Positions 45,661 to 56,858 of a stretch of DNA of 64,000 nucleotides are shown here, piece by piece. Where the stretch lies: the NCBI GenBank assembly GCA_013397435.1, contig VZRG01000529.1, forward strand, positions 1-64,000, read 5' to 3'. Position numbers and translations under genes: made by a program. The notes beneath the pieces were generated by a model that saw nothing but the letters and a program-made list of their open reading frames with translations, did no database searches and had not been told where the DNA came from. Position 1 is the stretch's first letter. Each line of letters opens with the position of its first letter. Source of the DNA: Erythrocercus mccallii (taxonomy: Eukaryota > Chordata > Aves > Passeriformes > Dicruridae).

Positions 45661-48439
45661 GGGTACATTCCCCATTGATGTTCTCTCATAAATTCATTAA
45701 TACCAGTGGTAATTACTGCACAAGCCCATGGTGAGAGCTGGAATCCACCCTCCATGCCCGTGTTTGCAAACACCATTCCCAAACCACGGTTCAGCCTTCC
45801 ACAGAGATTGAAATGATTCTGAAGTGTGCGCCTGGGCCACACTGAGAGCCCAGGGCTGGTGTGGCGCACACACACTTGTCCCTGCACGGCTCTGGTTAAG
45901 GCAGGCTGAGATAAAATCTGTTCCTTTAGGCTGGAAGAAGATCTTTTAGACTCACTAAACCCTGTAAAGTGAGTGAAGTGTGAACGGGCACAGCCATGAT
46001 GGGATGTTGCCTCTGCACTGGACAGGCTCTGGTCCACATCAAAAATAGGAGATGTTAACTTCTTATGCACCTAAGAAGTGAAAATGTTGTACTGATAGGA
46101 TGGCACCAGTGGTTTTTATGGAATACCACAATCGCTGGTGTGGAGTTTTTAGGATTGTGTTCAGGAGCCATTCCTGAACACACCACAGCATTGCTTGGAT
46201 TCACCTCGTGATCTCCTGCTGAATGTGGCTGCCCAGCCCAGCTGGACAAGGTCACCATGGCTTCACAGAGCTGCATGGAAATGGTTTGCCATGGTGCCAC
46301 AGAGGAATTTCTTGTTGTAACCTCTCCAAATCACAATGGTGAGGGTCTTGAATGCTCCTAATAATTGATAAACCAATAGAAATGCCCTCCTACCCGTAAG
46401 ATGTTGGTTGAAATACACCCTCCTCTCATGCTGGTTTCTGAGTTCTTTCCCTGTTTGTGGGGACGTTTGTGAGCCCTTCTGCAAACTCCAGCCAGCTCAT
46501 GGGAGGGAAGCAGCTGAACGAGGTCCTCTTCAAGGTACAGTCAAACCTGCACCCTCATCCTTCACTCAAATCCTTGTCTCCTGCAGAAGGTTTTGTTGTT
46601 CAGTCTGTCTCGAAGACAGTTTTGTTGTTCAATCTTCTATGGAGACCTGCCAGAGCACAGCAGAAGAGAAAAATAGCTTTGGCTCCTTGCCAATGGACTC
46701 ACCTATAGATTTCCTGTGCAGAATTCTTTTTTTTTCCCTTCCCTTAGCTGCTCAAAGCACGTCCTTAAAAGAGGCTCAAGAGATCTTTAAGTCTAAACAA
46801 TGAAAGACCTATTACTTACCTCAGAGACCAACAACAGCTCTCAAGGGTAAACCTGCATTAATTATGTATTTGAGCATTTGTATGTTATGCATTTAGACAG
46901 AATACGTGTTATTTACTGAAGAGCTGGTAATGGATGTGAAGCGGTTGTGATGATCCAGGGTAAATAGGAATGTCTGAGGATTTCAGGACACAGACATGGG
47001 ATGGAGCACTCAGCATCCCACCTTGCTTGCCTGGCTAAGTTGTGGCTGCTGCTGTTTTTTGCCAGCCTTGGGATGATGTAAACATGAATGGTGGTCATGG
47101 AAAACCACTGACCATTACTGTTTAAGTCCTCAGATTGTTTTGTAGCCAGAATCTTCCCTTTCAAACACGATCATCTATATTTAGATTTAGGGTGGTTGCA
47201 AAAGAAAGGAATGCTTGTTTGTGTGTGAGTCCCTGGAAGATGGGAGCTCTTGGAAATTCAGTTTTCCTACCCTGTAACCATCAATGTAAACTGCCTTCTT
47301 AATGGCAAAATCCACCCAAAACTTATATAGTGCTCCCATCTGAACAGAGTGCTTCCCCTCTGAAAGAAGATCAGGATTTCACACAGGAATATTATCAAAT
47401 ATTGCTGTCTTCTTCAAGAGAGGAAGGAAAATCAACCAGTGTTGAAAGTACCAGAAACTGAACCTAAACACCAGTCTGGTGCCACCAGCTGTGTTGCTGC
47501 TGTCACAAATCAGGATTCAGAGACTCTTGCAGAGAAACCACCCCTCTGCAAGTCCAGGGGATCGGCAGCTGGGAATCGTAGGGTTGGGTTGGAAGGGATC
47601 TGGAAGAGAGGTGTCTTTTGGCCAGAATTTTCTGCCTTTGTTTTGCACTAAATGTCCTTTCCAGAACAACTTCTTTCTTCCTGAATGACTGATTTTCATT
47701 TTCCTAATATTTAATCAAATGTAATGTTGTAGATATGGACCAGATGGTTTTATGAGGATAACTTTCACTAATGACTATGTAACTAAGCCACATAACACAT
47801 TATCACTTCTCTGAAATAGTGTATATGTATTTCTTCCCACCTTTCTTACAGTTGGAAGTAGTTCCTTGTTTTCAACAGAGATAAAACTTAAATTACAGTC
47901 ATTATTGATCACATTTATCAGCACTGTTTTTCTCTGTGGACCTCATGCTCTTCTTATTGGAGCTAGTGAGCATTTATAGTTTTCTTTGAAGTTTTGCCTT
48001 TGATATCTGAAGAATTTGCCCAGAAATAAGGAGTCTCTTATCACAGCAGTTGCTTCTATGTGTTGGGGTTGCAGGATTGGCTCCAGAGCTGAGATGGGTT
48101 CTTTCAAGTCCTGAATCAAGAAAATATTTCCTTCAGGGATGCACTGAAACATATATCGAAACATCAGCGCAATTAGTGGGATTTAAATCTGCTTAAAATT
48201 AAGAACCATCTCAAATATGGATGGATTTCAGCCTGTTCTTCAATGCTGTCTTGATCTGCAGTTTGGATCTGCTAAGTTTATGATGAACTTGTAAAACTTC
48301 ATTTTGAACTATTCAACACAAATTAAGTCAAACATGTTTACCAAGTCTGCAGCTTCAATTTTAAATTTCTGCAGGAGTTCTCTTTGGGTTTTTGATTGCT
48401 TTAACTTGCACAGTACAGAGTTTGGGTTTGTTTTTAAAT
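45661..48439. other. non-coding stretch, possible terminal exon signal
   Basis: An acceptor-like tract (T/C-rich, then CCCTTAG|) at 46747 precedes an open frame ending in a TGA at 46801-46803 (…STSLKEAQEIFKSKQ). No poly(A) signal lies nearby. A perfect minus donor, GAG|GTAAGT, occurs at 46813-46821 without a partner. The AT-rich part at 46850-46920 is repeat-free. Nothing here is firm. Confidence 0.3.
47571..47610 (-). mobile_element. possible tiny CR1 3' terminus
   Basis: 'gggaatcgtagggttgggtt' followed by 'ggaagggatctgga' resembles the reverse complement of a CR1 end ('aatcatagaatggtttgggttggaagggacct'). Only 40 bp match, so this may be chance. Confidence 0.35.
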
Positions 48440-49080
48440 CTTAGTCTAGGTTCTTCCAAATGAAAAAGTTGAAATGCTACAACTGTGCAAACAGCATTAC
48501 TCTAATCTGCATAAAGATGGGTGCAGAAGAGCTGGGTATTAGCAATTCATTAATATGCAGTGAAAAGCTTATTTGCACTTTGTCTAAAAGTAACAGTAAC
48601 TTCAGATTTTCTCTCATTTGCATAAGTGATACAGCACAGGACTAAAGCACTCCAATAATAGTCCTTAATAGGATAATCATGTACAGACTTTATGTATAGG
48701 CTCCTGAACTGTCCATTTAGGCACATTTAAGTTAACACACAATGCACAACGAGGAGGATCATGTTAAGGAATGTACTAATTTGCTGAATCCAGTTTCCCA
48801 GGCAGCATTTACAGGGGTCATTTTTCATGAACTACTCTAGCCACTTAAATCATAATATTTCATAATAACCATCAAAGCCTACTGTACAGTGGGGATCATA
48901 AAAAGGCAACACAGCTACCTTGTGCTCGTATTCACCTTCAGCTTGGACCAGTGCGTGGCTGGGGGAGCCTCGTCCCTGGTTTTCAATCATGAGAGTTTTA
49001 AATATATTTACGACTTCTTCCCAGCAAAGCTCAGTATATAATGGTGCCTGCTGAACCTGCATTAATGACCAAAATAGTCT
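48440..49080. promoter_or_regulatory. candidate conserved block with octamer and TAAT cores
   Basis: Repeat-free block with ATTAGCAATTCATTAATATGC near 48538 (homeodomain cluster), an octamer ATTTGCAT at 48616-48623, GGATAATCATG near 48671 and CTGCATTAATGACC near 49057. The right third overlaps an open minus frame, so part of it could be conserved for coding reasons instead. Confidence 0.4.
48850..49062 (-). other. 70-codon minus open frame, exon-like
   Basis: The minus strand is open from an ATG at 49062 to a TGA at 48850. The peptide has a mixed, protein-like composition (QQAPLYTELCWEEVVNIF…, then KVAVLPFYDPHCTVGFDGYY). Possible acceptors end at 49057 (ATGCAG|) or 49051 (TTCAG|). Possible donors lie at 48935 (AAG|GTGAAT) and 48918 (AAG|GTAGCT). 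The polypyrimidine tract is poor, and I do not recognise the protein. Confidence 0.2.
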
Positions 49081-50099
49081 TCCCTAGAGTTGCATCTGCC
49101 CTCTAGAAAATAAATCCTCACCTCCAGTAGATAAACAGCTCCGTCTTTGCTCACAACAGTCCTGCTGCTGAGAGTTCTGGTGTGGTTCTGGGAAAAGCAG
49201 CTTTGAAAAGCTGCACCCCCGTGCTTCTCCAAAGAGATTTCTGTGGGTTTTTAACTTGTGCTCATAATCTTTCTGTGTGTTTTGGGACTGAACCCTCTGG
49301 GCTGCCAGAACTGATCCCCTTCACCAAAACATTCAAACATTAAGCATTTAAGCAAAACATGCTTAATTTTAATTTTAAACCTGTCCTTACTGAAAGCAGC
49401 TGGCTTCACTTGGGGCTGCTCGTTTGGTGAAAGCAGAGCCCACCCTGCCCAGTGCTGGGTGGGAAGAATATTTTGAGGGTTGGAGATCGCTGTTTTCTTT
49501 ATTTTTTAGCCAAAATAACATAATTTTCCATGTGAACCACTAATCTCTCCCTGGTGGAGTTAGACAGCTTAACCTGTGATTTGCCTGCTGGAAAGATCCT
49601 TGCCTCTTCCTCTGGTCCTGGTCCCTGCTGTGGGATCACAGCCCTTCTGCTCTTGCTCTGGTAGTGTGAGAACAAAGATCCTTTTAAATGAGACATTGGC
49701 AAGGAATGGAATCACAGAGATCTTTCCCAGTGCCACTTCCCACGTGCATTTAAATGGTGACACTTGAAGGGGCCAGCATCAAGGTGTGGCCTGTTGCAGA
49801 TGCAAAGGCACATGTGAAAACCCTGTTCTAAAAATGTGGCAGCTCCACTGTCCCTCCTTTCCTTCCCTTCCCTTCCCTTGTCCAGCAATATTTCAGCTTC
49901 AGAGCTTGACCCTGAGTCGTGCTGGGCCCTCAGTAATGTCAGAGGTTTTGGGGCTGCTGATGGGCAGAATTACAACCTTCTGCATCAGGTTTTTCTGTCG
50001 CAGAGGATTTTACAGATATAAATCCATTGATTTCTGTGTTTGGCTGCTGAGCTTCATGTAAGAATCTAATCAAGCCTGAGTGTCTTTAACTTTCCTAAT
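49081..50099. other. non-coding stretch with CCCTT repeat
   Basis: No gene recognised. An inverted repeat TTAAGCA/TGCTTAA (49340-49346 and 49360-49366) sits in AT-rich sequence. A short CTTCC/CCCTT tandem occupies about 49854-49879. The string GGAATCACAGAGATCTTTCCC near 49707 faintly resembles a CR1 end. Confidence 0.4.
49854..49879. repeat. (CCCTT)n short tandem repeat
   Basis: About five CCCTT/CCTTC units in a pyrimidine-rich stretch. Confidence 0.85.
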
Positions 50100-50570
50100 G
50101 CAGGCAACCTCTCCGCAGATGAACTCTGCTCTGAAATATTCATTTTGGTGGCACATCTTAATTGCATTGCAATTATTTCTGAAGTTACTCTGAATGCTTT
50201 GCCTTTGCTGCCTCTACATTTTCCATAGGCTCTTAGAGCATTCTTTAAATCAAATGGTGCTCAGATACCATGGTGATGGTTGACATTATTATGGGTGACC
50301 TCTTTCTTTTGGCCTCGGACAGCAGTGGCTGACAATAGAGAAGAGCACTGGCTGTTTCTGTGTCAGGGTATGTGGGTGTTTTAAAGCCCTCCTGTGAGAT
50401 GATGAGTACAGATTAAACTGTGCAGTTTAAATAATAAGGCAAGAAGAATAAAAACAGTCATATGTGAAGACGCCATTAAGAGAGGCTCAGCTGATTTCAT
50501 GACACTGCCATCAGCATCCTTGATAATCGTGAATTCCAGCTACAGAGCAAATAGATTACACTATTTTTGC
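50100..50570. promoter_or_regulatory. candidate enhancer block with two perfect palindromes
   Basis: TAATTGCA-T-TGCAATTA at 50159-50175 is a perfect 17-bp palindrome joining homeodomain and C/EBP-like half sites. TTAAACTG-TG-CAGTTTAA at 50415-50432 is a second perfect inverted repeat. The rest is repeat-free, with ATTCATTTTGG near 50139 and a well-balanced segment at 50460-50560 (AGACGCCATTAAG, ATAATCGTGAATTCC). The pattern suggests a conserved regulatory element. Untested. Confidence 0.4.
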
Positions 50571-53500
50571 AGGGGTGGAATATGGATCTGCTGAGAAAGC
50601 AATGTGATTTTCTGCCTTGGCTTTGTGTGCGTACAAGCATGTATGGGTGGGGATGGGTTAGATATTCAAACCTTTTGCCTCCCTAGCAGAAATGTCTTGA
50701 TTGTCTTGTAGGCAAAAAATAGGGTCAGAAATTCAGCCTGCAGACGTGATCTCATAGGGGTGTCTGTCAATTCAGTTTTCAAAATAATATGTGTATGTGT
50801 ACACACAAACACGGAAACACAGAGAGGTGTTTCCCTTTGGACCCAAAGATTTTCATTATAACAGCCCTGGTCAAGCCCAGGAGAAAACATTGTAAAATAC
50901 TGCAGTGTGGATGGATCTATAAACCAAAAACCCCTTACTGAAAACAAAAAAAAACCCATCTGAGTCAAATTTTTGATGATTTTATTTGACCATGGATAAG
51001 AGCTGGAATTTCCAGCACGAGCCTTAGAGACTCGGAGCTGCGCAGCCACTGCTAAGCTGGCTGCCCAGCAGCCAGTGACACTCCTGCACTGAATGTTTAA
51101 ACACCCTCAAAAACAGAATGAATTTTTCATCTATCACTTCAGCAAACAATCTGGCTGCTGTGTGCTGTGGGGATGAATAGCCGCGCGTGTGGGATCTTAA
51201 TGGGAAAAGACAAGGGAGCATGAAGTGATGCTTTCCAGAGCGTGTGCGAGGAGCCCACCTCGCTCGCCTTTCAGGAGTTAGATGTCAAAAACTGTGTTTT
51301 GCAACAGCACGACTTAATAAATTTTCCCTTTGCTGCCTCCTCTGATGATGTCTCCTGAGCCAGCAAAGGGTGTTTTCTCATCCTGGTTTTAGGCTGTGGG
51401 ATTTTGCGGGGGTTTGGGAGCTCACACCTGGTTCAGAGAGGCTGTGGCGGTGTCTGCGGAGCTACTGCCCCCCTGGCTCGCCTTGCCTGGGGTGCTGGAG
51501 GCTTTGATAGAGCCCATCATCACACACCTTCTTGTCTGCAAGGCTGTGATGAAGGTGTTCAAAACATGGACCATCTCCAAACTCCCTTCTGTTGCAGAAC
51601 CACAGGCAGGAGAGAATATTTATAGACAGGGAAGCGGCTCTTTACAGTCCCCACCCCATTTCTTGCTTCCTTCTAATCTTTAGTCTCCATATTGGTGACT
51701 AAGTATCAGCTTGACTTGCTATTTGTAGCACTCCAATTGCTTGTAAAAATAGCAGATCTCTTATTTATTATTTTATTTTTTCCATTTCCTGTTTTATTTT
51801 TATGCTGTAATGGTTTTAAAATTTGTTTCCTATTCCTAGCATACCAAGTATTTAAAGAAAAACTGCTAGACCAATGTGACTCTACCAATGTGATCTGCTT
51901 GCTGCCCCGATTCAAAAACCCTACAACCACACACTGGTCCTTATTGCAGGAGAATTCTTATGAGATCAGTTATAGAAACTAAAATACAAAAAAGGTTCTG
52001 ATTGCTGATACTGCATTAAGAGGTAGGACAAATATATGATGATAATAATAATAATAAAAAGAAGAAGAGGAGATGACTATTCAGGGAAGAAAGGTGGACT
52101 ACAATTAACAGAAAATTAATTATTTGTGCGTGGAATTTTAGTGGAAAAAAACTTTAAAAATTTATGCAAAAACATTTCAGCTTTGCTTCCCCCAACCTTT
52201 GCTCCTCAGGGGTTTGGAGAAAAATGAGTCTTGGCATGAAAAATTTAGAAACTGATATATTGTGAACAATTCTAATTCAAAGTTGACTTTTGGAAAAGAC
52301 TGTTTCCTTTAGAAAAGATCATAAAGGAGATGTTTTAACCCCTTTAATTTACATGCCATCTTCCACAGAGGCTGATGTGGGGCTGATGCCAGAGGTGGCA
52401 GTGCTGAAGTGCTGATTCTTCCACTGATGGAGTCGAGTTTTCAGGGGTAAAAAAGTTCAAATACACGACTTTTTAATATTTCTCATTGATTAATATTTCT
52501 CACTGCTTCTTACAAGAGTGAAGAAGCAGACACACACCTGTGAGTGAAGATGCAACTCATGGCATTCTGCAGAAAATATCTTACGACTCCAGCCTGAAAA
52601 ATTCCTGAAAATTCCTGAAAAAAGATGTTTTGAGTTTCTTTTGTTTGCTTTCAGCCAGTTTGCTTTGGGGCAGTTTTTGAAATAGTTTGAAAGACCTAGA
52701 GAGCAACTTAACCTTTTTTAATAAAGCTGGAAAGCTGAGAGTCTCCCCTAGCACCTTTCCAGGAACTGAACTCTGCAGAGAATTGTGGGGTGACATTCTG
52801 CAAGGAACATCTTGACCATCTTCAGACTGCTTTGGCCTTAACTGTACTTTTAGTCACATATACACTGGTGCAGGAGGTTATATTACAGCTGATTGAAAAA
52901 TTGGCCATGGAGGAGGCAAATAAAATGGGTTTTAGGTGGAATTGTCACTGGCTCTGCTCCTCTCGCTGTAGGAAGTGCAGGTCCACTCAGAGGAGATGCC
53001 TTGTGCTGGAGTCTCCTCCGTGGATGAAATTATTTAGGAACAGGGTTCTCCCACCAGCCAGGCTGGAGTTTCTAGCAGATAAGAGCAACAGGAAATAGCA
53101 AGGCTTCAGCTCTACCCAGAGCCTCCCAAGCATTTAACAATATCTCATTTGTGGGATAACCTTACACAACAGCGAAGCTTCCAAAGGCAACAAGACAAGG
53201 ACAATACTGAAACAACTTCTGTGTTTGCTGCCAATTCCCTGAGAGTTTTGCTTCGACAAGGACAGCACAACAGCTCCTGCAGCTGAAGGTGATGGAGATG
53301 TGGTCTCTGGAGAAGTGCTTGGATGCAGGGCATGAGGTTCCACCCCAGCTGATGTAGGCAAGAGCTCAATGCAGTGAGGTCTGACAAAACCTCATGAAGA
53401 ATTTGCCCATCATAAAAATTCTGCAGAACAGGGGTTTCAGGCCAACCTCCAGGGTAAAATCACATGAGAGAGGTGCCGCTGGAAGAAATAAGTTGGTAAA

Positions 53501-53989
53501 GAGGGGAGGTGAACCCCAGAGAACGTTGGGCAGGAGTTGCTGGACACCAGAGCAGTGACAGTGATTCTCTTCATCAACAGCAGCCTCTCTGGCTGCTCTG
53601 GCTTGTGCCAATGGCTACAAGGAGCTCCTTGGGGCAGTAAAAGCGACATGGTACATTAACCATGCAAGATGGAGCTGCTGAAGCAGCTCTTCTTGGGAAA
53701 GTTCACTTTCATGGCATATGTTCCTGCCCTCACCATTTTAGTCTCAAGGCTTGCGAAACGATTAGTGTATTAAAAGCACATGCTGTAAAAATACACCTGA
53801 AAAAAACCCCAAGCAGGAGGCATCAGTATCCACTTGCAATTTCATTTTTATGGTTTCACAAATATAGGCTGTGACTCTTTAATTGCAGAGAAGGCACTGC
53901 AAAGCAAGGAGGGATATCCTTGCAGTGTAATAGCTGGCCAGAATTAGGCAACAGCTCTGCCCCACCCGCAGCACCCTCGGTGATTTCCT
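50571..53989. other. non-coding stretch, minor tandem repeats
   Basis: No gene recognised. Small tandem features: (ATA)n at 52038-52059 running into (GAA)n, a 17-bp direct repeat of TTAATATTTCTCA at 52473-52502, and a 10-bp tandem ATTCCTGAAA at about 52601-52621. GC-rich frames around 51400-51680 lack recognisable domains. Confidence 0.4.
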
Positions 53990-54080
53990 ACAGTAGTCAG
54001 TACAGTCGTTGGTATGTGTGGTGCATTAGTTAAGTTAATTACAACAGCATAGAGATTCATTGCAAATTGTTCCTAGTTAA
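53990..54080. promoter_or_regulatory. small candidate conserved block
   Basis: GTGCATTAGTTAAGTTAATTACAACAGC near 54022 holds three overlapping homeodomain cores in about 25 bases without repeat structure. Short and untested. Confidence 0.25.
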
Positions 54081-55839
54081 AACTGAAAATTCACTGGAAC
54101 AAGGAGTGCTAATTATATTCCACTTGTTACTGCTGTGTCTAGTTAATATTCCAACAGCTGCTTTGGCAAGATAATGATGGCTCCAGCAGAAATTACTGAA
54201 CAAATAGATTTTTAAATCAGTAACAACATATTTACCAGCGGGTTTTTTTTCCTCTTCATACACAAAGTTAAGCCCTGCCAGAGTTGGGCATTCATATTCA
54301 CTGAAAAGTAGAGATAAAAAAAAAATCAACATTGCCATTATTGTGTTAATTTGGCACAATTAAAAAAAAAAGGCTAAGCAAGAGGATATTATTGATAAAT
54401 AAAGGTTTCTATCTTCTTAGAGGGGTTCAGTGCTGTTTTCAGGGTCACAAAACCCTGTGTAGCTTTTTGGTTGACCATACTCCGTTAATTGTCCAGCATT
54501 GCAAAGGACAGGATTGGGAATGGATCTTGCCCTTCCTCACGGCCTGAGTAGTGAAGTTAAATGATTGTGAGATCTTGTGAAGCAGAGAAACCCTTCCATT
54601 AAAGCTGCAGATCCATGCTGTGCTGAAGGCAGGGGCAGCCCAGGTTCCTTGGGCTTGGCTTTGTGGACAAACCTGTAAACCCACATCCCACACAGCACTG
54701 GAAGACTCTCTAAGGCAAAAGTTCCATCTTTCATCCAGCACTTACGACCCGAAAGAAATAATTTCTTTGTCTGATACAGCAGAAAGGGTTTCAGGACTGT
54801 TGAATGTTGCCTACACAGGAGCTCTGAGCCTGTCCCTGTGCTGCAGAACTGGCACTGCACCCACACAGTGATGCACAGCTGCCTTCAGCAGGACACGAGC
54901 ACACCACCAGCCACTTTCTGTGCCTGCTTGTCCCCAGCCCAGCTCCTCTCTAAACTTTTTACAGCATTTATCAGCAGGAAAACATGCACCACCACCTGCA
55001 TCCTGTCCTCGGAGCACCTGAGGCCCAGCAAGGTGGAGAGAGCCATCTAAACTCACCCTGAGGTGTCACCTCACCCAGGGGAGGGGTTTGTCCCTCCTCC
55101 CACCCTGTGCATTCATCTCTGGGCAGACCCAGTAGCCTGTGTGTATGAAAAGATGCAGGACATTTTTAATGAGTCGTGAACAAGAAGTTCAGCTGGTGCT
55201 GAATGTTTAAAATCAGAGGCAAAACAAACATGCTCGAGTGTCTGGGGTTCTTTTTAATGGATAGCACAGCTTCTGGTTTATTATTACTGCTATTATAGTT
55301 TGCAGCTGCAAAATGATCTGAAATTTCAATAGCAGCATGCTCTTCATGCTGCTACAAGAATGTATATACTCTGTTGTACAAATCGACATGCACCTCTCAT
55401 CCAACCAGGCTGGAGCTCTGGATCACACCATTTTATCATTCATCTCCCAAAAAGGGGATTTAACACCTCAGCTGACAAGGGGGAATGTGTAGCGGTGCTA
55501 CCACTGGGAGAGCCGCTCCTTTTTGAGGGAGAACATGCAGCAGGGCTGCCTTTCTGGAATTGCTTCCATTTTCAATTAGTTTTCTTCAGAGAGAGGATTT
55601 TCTTCCCACTTAGTCATAACACCAGGATGTGTTAAATAAATTCACTCTGGGTTGTTCCTTGTCTGGCAACGTAATTTGTGAATCGAGGTGGGGGGAGAAA
55701 AATCTAGTTAGCAGCGATTGAACATACAAAGTGGGGTGACCGGTAACTCTGCTGCTGAGCCAACATTGATATATGTCCCATGGTGTCTTAGGGGAGGTTT
55801 CTAATTGCAATATGAGTTTTGCATGGTAACCTATGGGGA
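54081..55839. other. non-coding stretch, no gene recognised
   Basis: Left part is AT-rich with A-runs (54317-54325, 54362-54371). The GC-richer part at 54600-55090 carries overlapping short frames on both strands without recognisable content. Confidence 0.4.
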
Positions 55840-56050
55840 GAAGGGGAGATGCAATTGCTTATCAGTTTATCATTACAACCTTTTATTAAGGTTGTTTTTA
55901 ATTAAAATGGAGCAACAAATGTACACTCTTATCCCTATAAGCAATCTTATCTAGTGTGACTGCTGCTATATTAGTGAACTAAATCCTCTTGATTACATTG
56001 GATGTGATCTTATGAAGTATGACAGCTTTACATATTAATAATAGGAACTG
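55840..56050. promoter_or_regulatory. candidate conserved block with hairpin
   Basis: Contains a perfect 8-bp inverted repeat, ACAACCTT-TTATT-AAGGTTGT (55875-55895), then TTTAATTAAAATGG, AGCAATCTTATC, CTCTTGATTACATTGG and TTACATATTAATAATAGG. GATA-like TTATC sites recur near 55858, 55930 and 55947. The repeat-free, motif-dense texture is enhancer-like. Conservation is inferred. Confidence 0.4.
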
Positions 56051-56630
56051 TCTGAATAGGCTGTCGCATGACCCTCTTCTCTGTGGCTCTCCACCAGCAC
56101 AGTGTTAATCTATTTATCTCAGTCCTTTTCCAAGATAAGCTGTCATACTCCCATGAAAGTGCAGTCGTCCCTATGTCACTGATGTGGAATGGAAGCACAG
56201 AGTCCCAGGACCAAATTCCCAACTCCAGCACTTTGCCCCTTGGTCCCAGGAGCTCCAGCTCAATCCTTCCTTTCTTTAGAGGTGGGGAGCAGGAGGGACC
56301 TGTTCTATTCTCCCCATGTCAAACGATCTCCTGGCATTCCTGCCATCTAATTTCTACTTGCTTGAAATGAGCAACTGTTTTTGTTTAGTTCCTTCTGCAG
56401 CACCAGGAGGGAAGGATCTGCTCTTCTGGGTGATTTAACTGGGCAAAGGGGCTGCTAAAATGGGATGCAGGAGGCTCTGTGTGCCCAGGTAGCTGCATGC
56501 ACACGGCTGGGAGGACAAAATGGGAAGGGGGCTTAAAAGAATAGGACTGATGGGGTATAATATATATTCAAATTTAGCATTACTAACATGGGGTTTGTTA
56601 AATAGAGCTTCAGTTCTTTACTGAACTTTA
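56051..56630. other. non-coding stretch, no gene recognised
   Basis: Short open frames only. The final 100 bases are AT-rich and lead into a CR1 copy. Confidence 0.4.
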
Positions 56631-56858
56631 ACACAGGACAAGGAGGAATGGTTTTAAACCAAAAAAGGAGGGATTTAGATTAGAACAAATTCTTCCCTGT
56701 GAGTGTAGCCCAGGAAAGTTGTGGATGCCCCTGGAAGTGTTCAAGGCCAGGTTGGAGCAACCAAGTCTAGTGGAAGGTGACCCTGCCTATGGCAAGGAGT
56801 TGGAGCAAAATCATCTTTACTGTCTCTTCCAAACCAAACCGTTCTGTGATTCTATGAA
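56631..56858 (+). mobile_element. CR1 LINE 3' end, sense strand plus
   Basis: Reads in CR1 sense order: 'acacaggacaaggaggaatg' then 'gttttaaacc', 'agatttagattag'-like text, 'aattcttccctgtgagtgt', 'tggatgcccctggaagtgtt', 'caaggccaggttggagcaac', 'tagtggaaggtgaccctgcc', 'tatggcaagga', ending 'aaccgttctgtgattctatga'. Compared with fuller copies, the section between 'gtgagtgtagcccagg' and 'aaagttgtgg' is shortened, so there is an internal deletion. The 3' end carries the ATTCTATGA-like terminus at 56850-56858. Confidence 0.9.

Noticed and set aside
46748..46803. Terminal coding exon ending STSLKEAQEIFKSKQ
   Set aside because: The acceptor is good, but there is no poly(A) signal nearby and no partner exon. 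Acceptor-like sequences are frequent by chance.
49700..49740. CR1 terminus (GGAATCACAGAGATC)
   Set aside because: The match is under 20 bp and is not followed by CR1 text.
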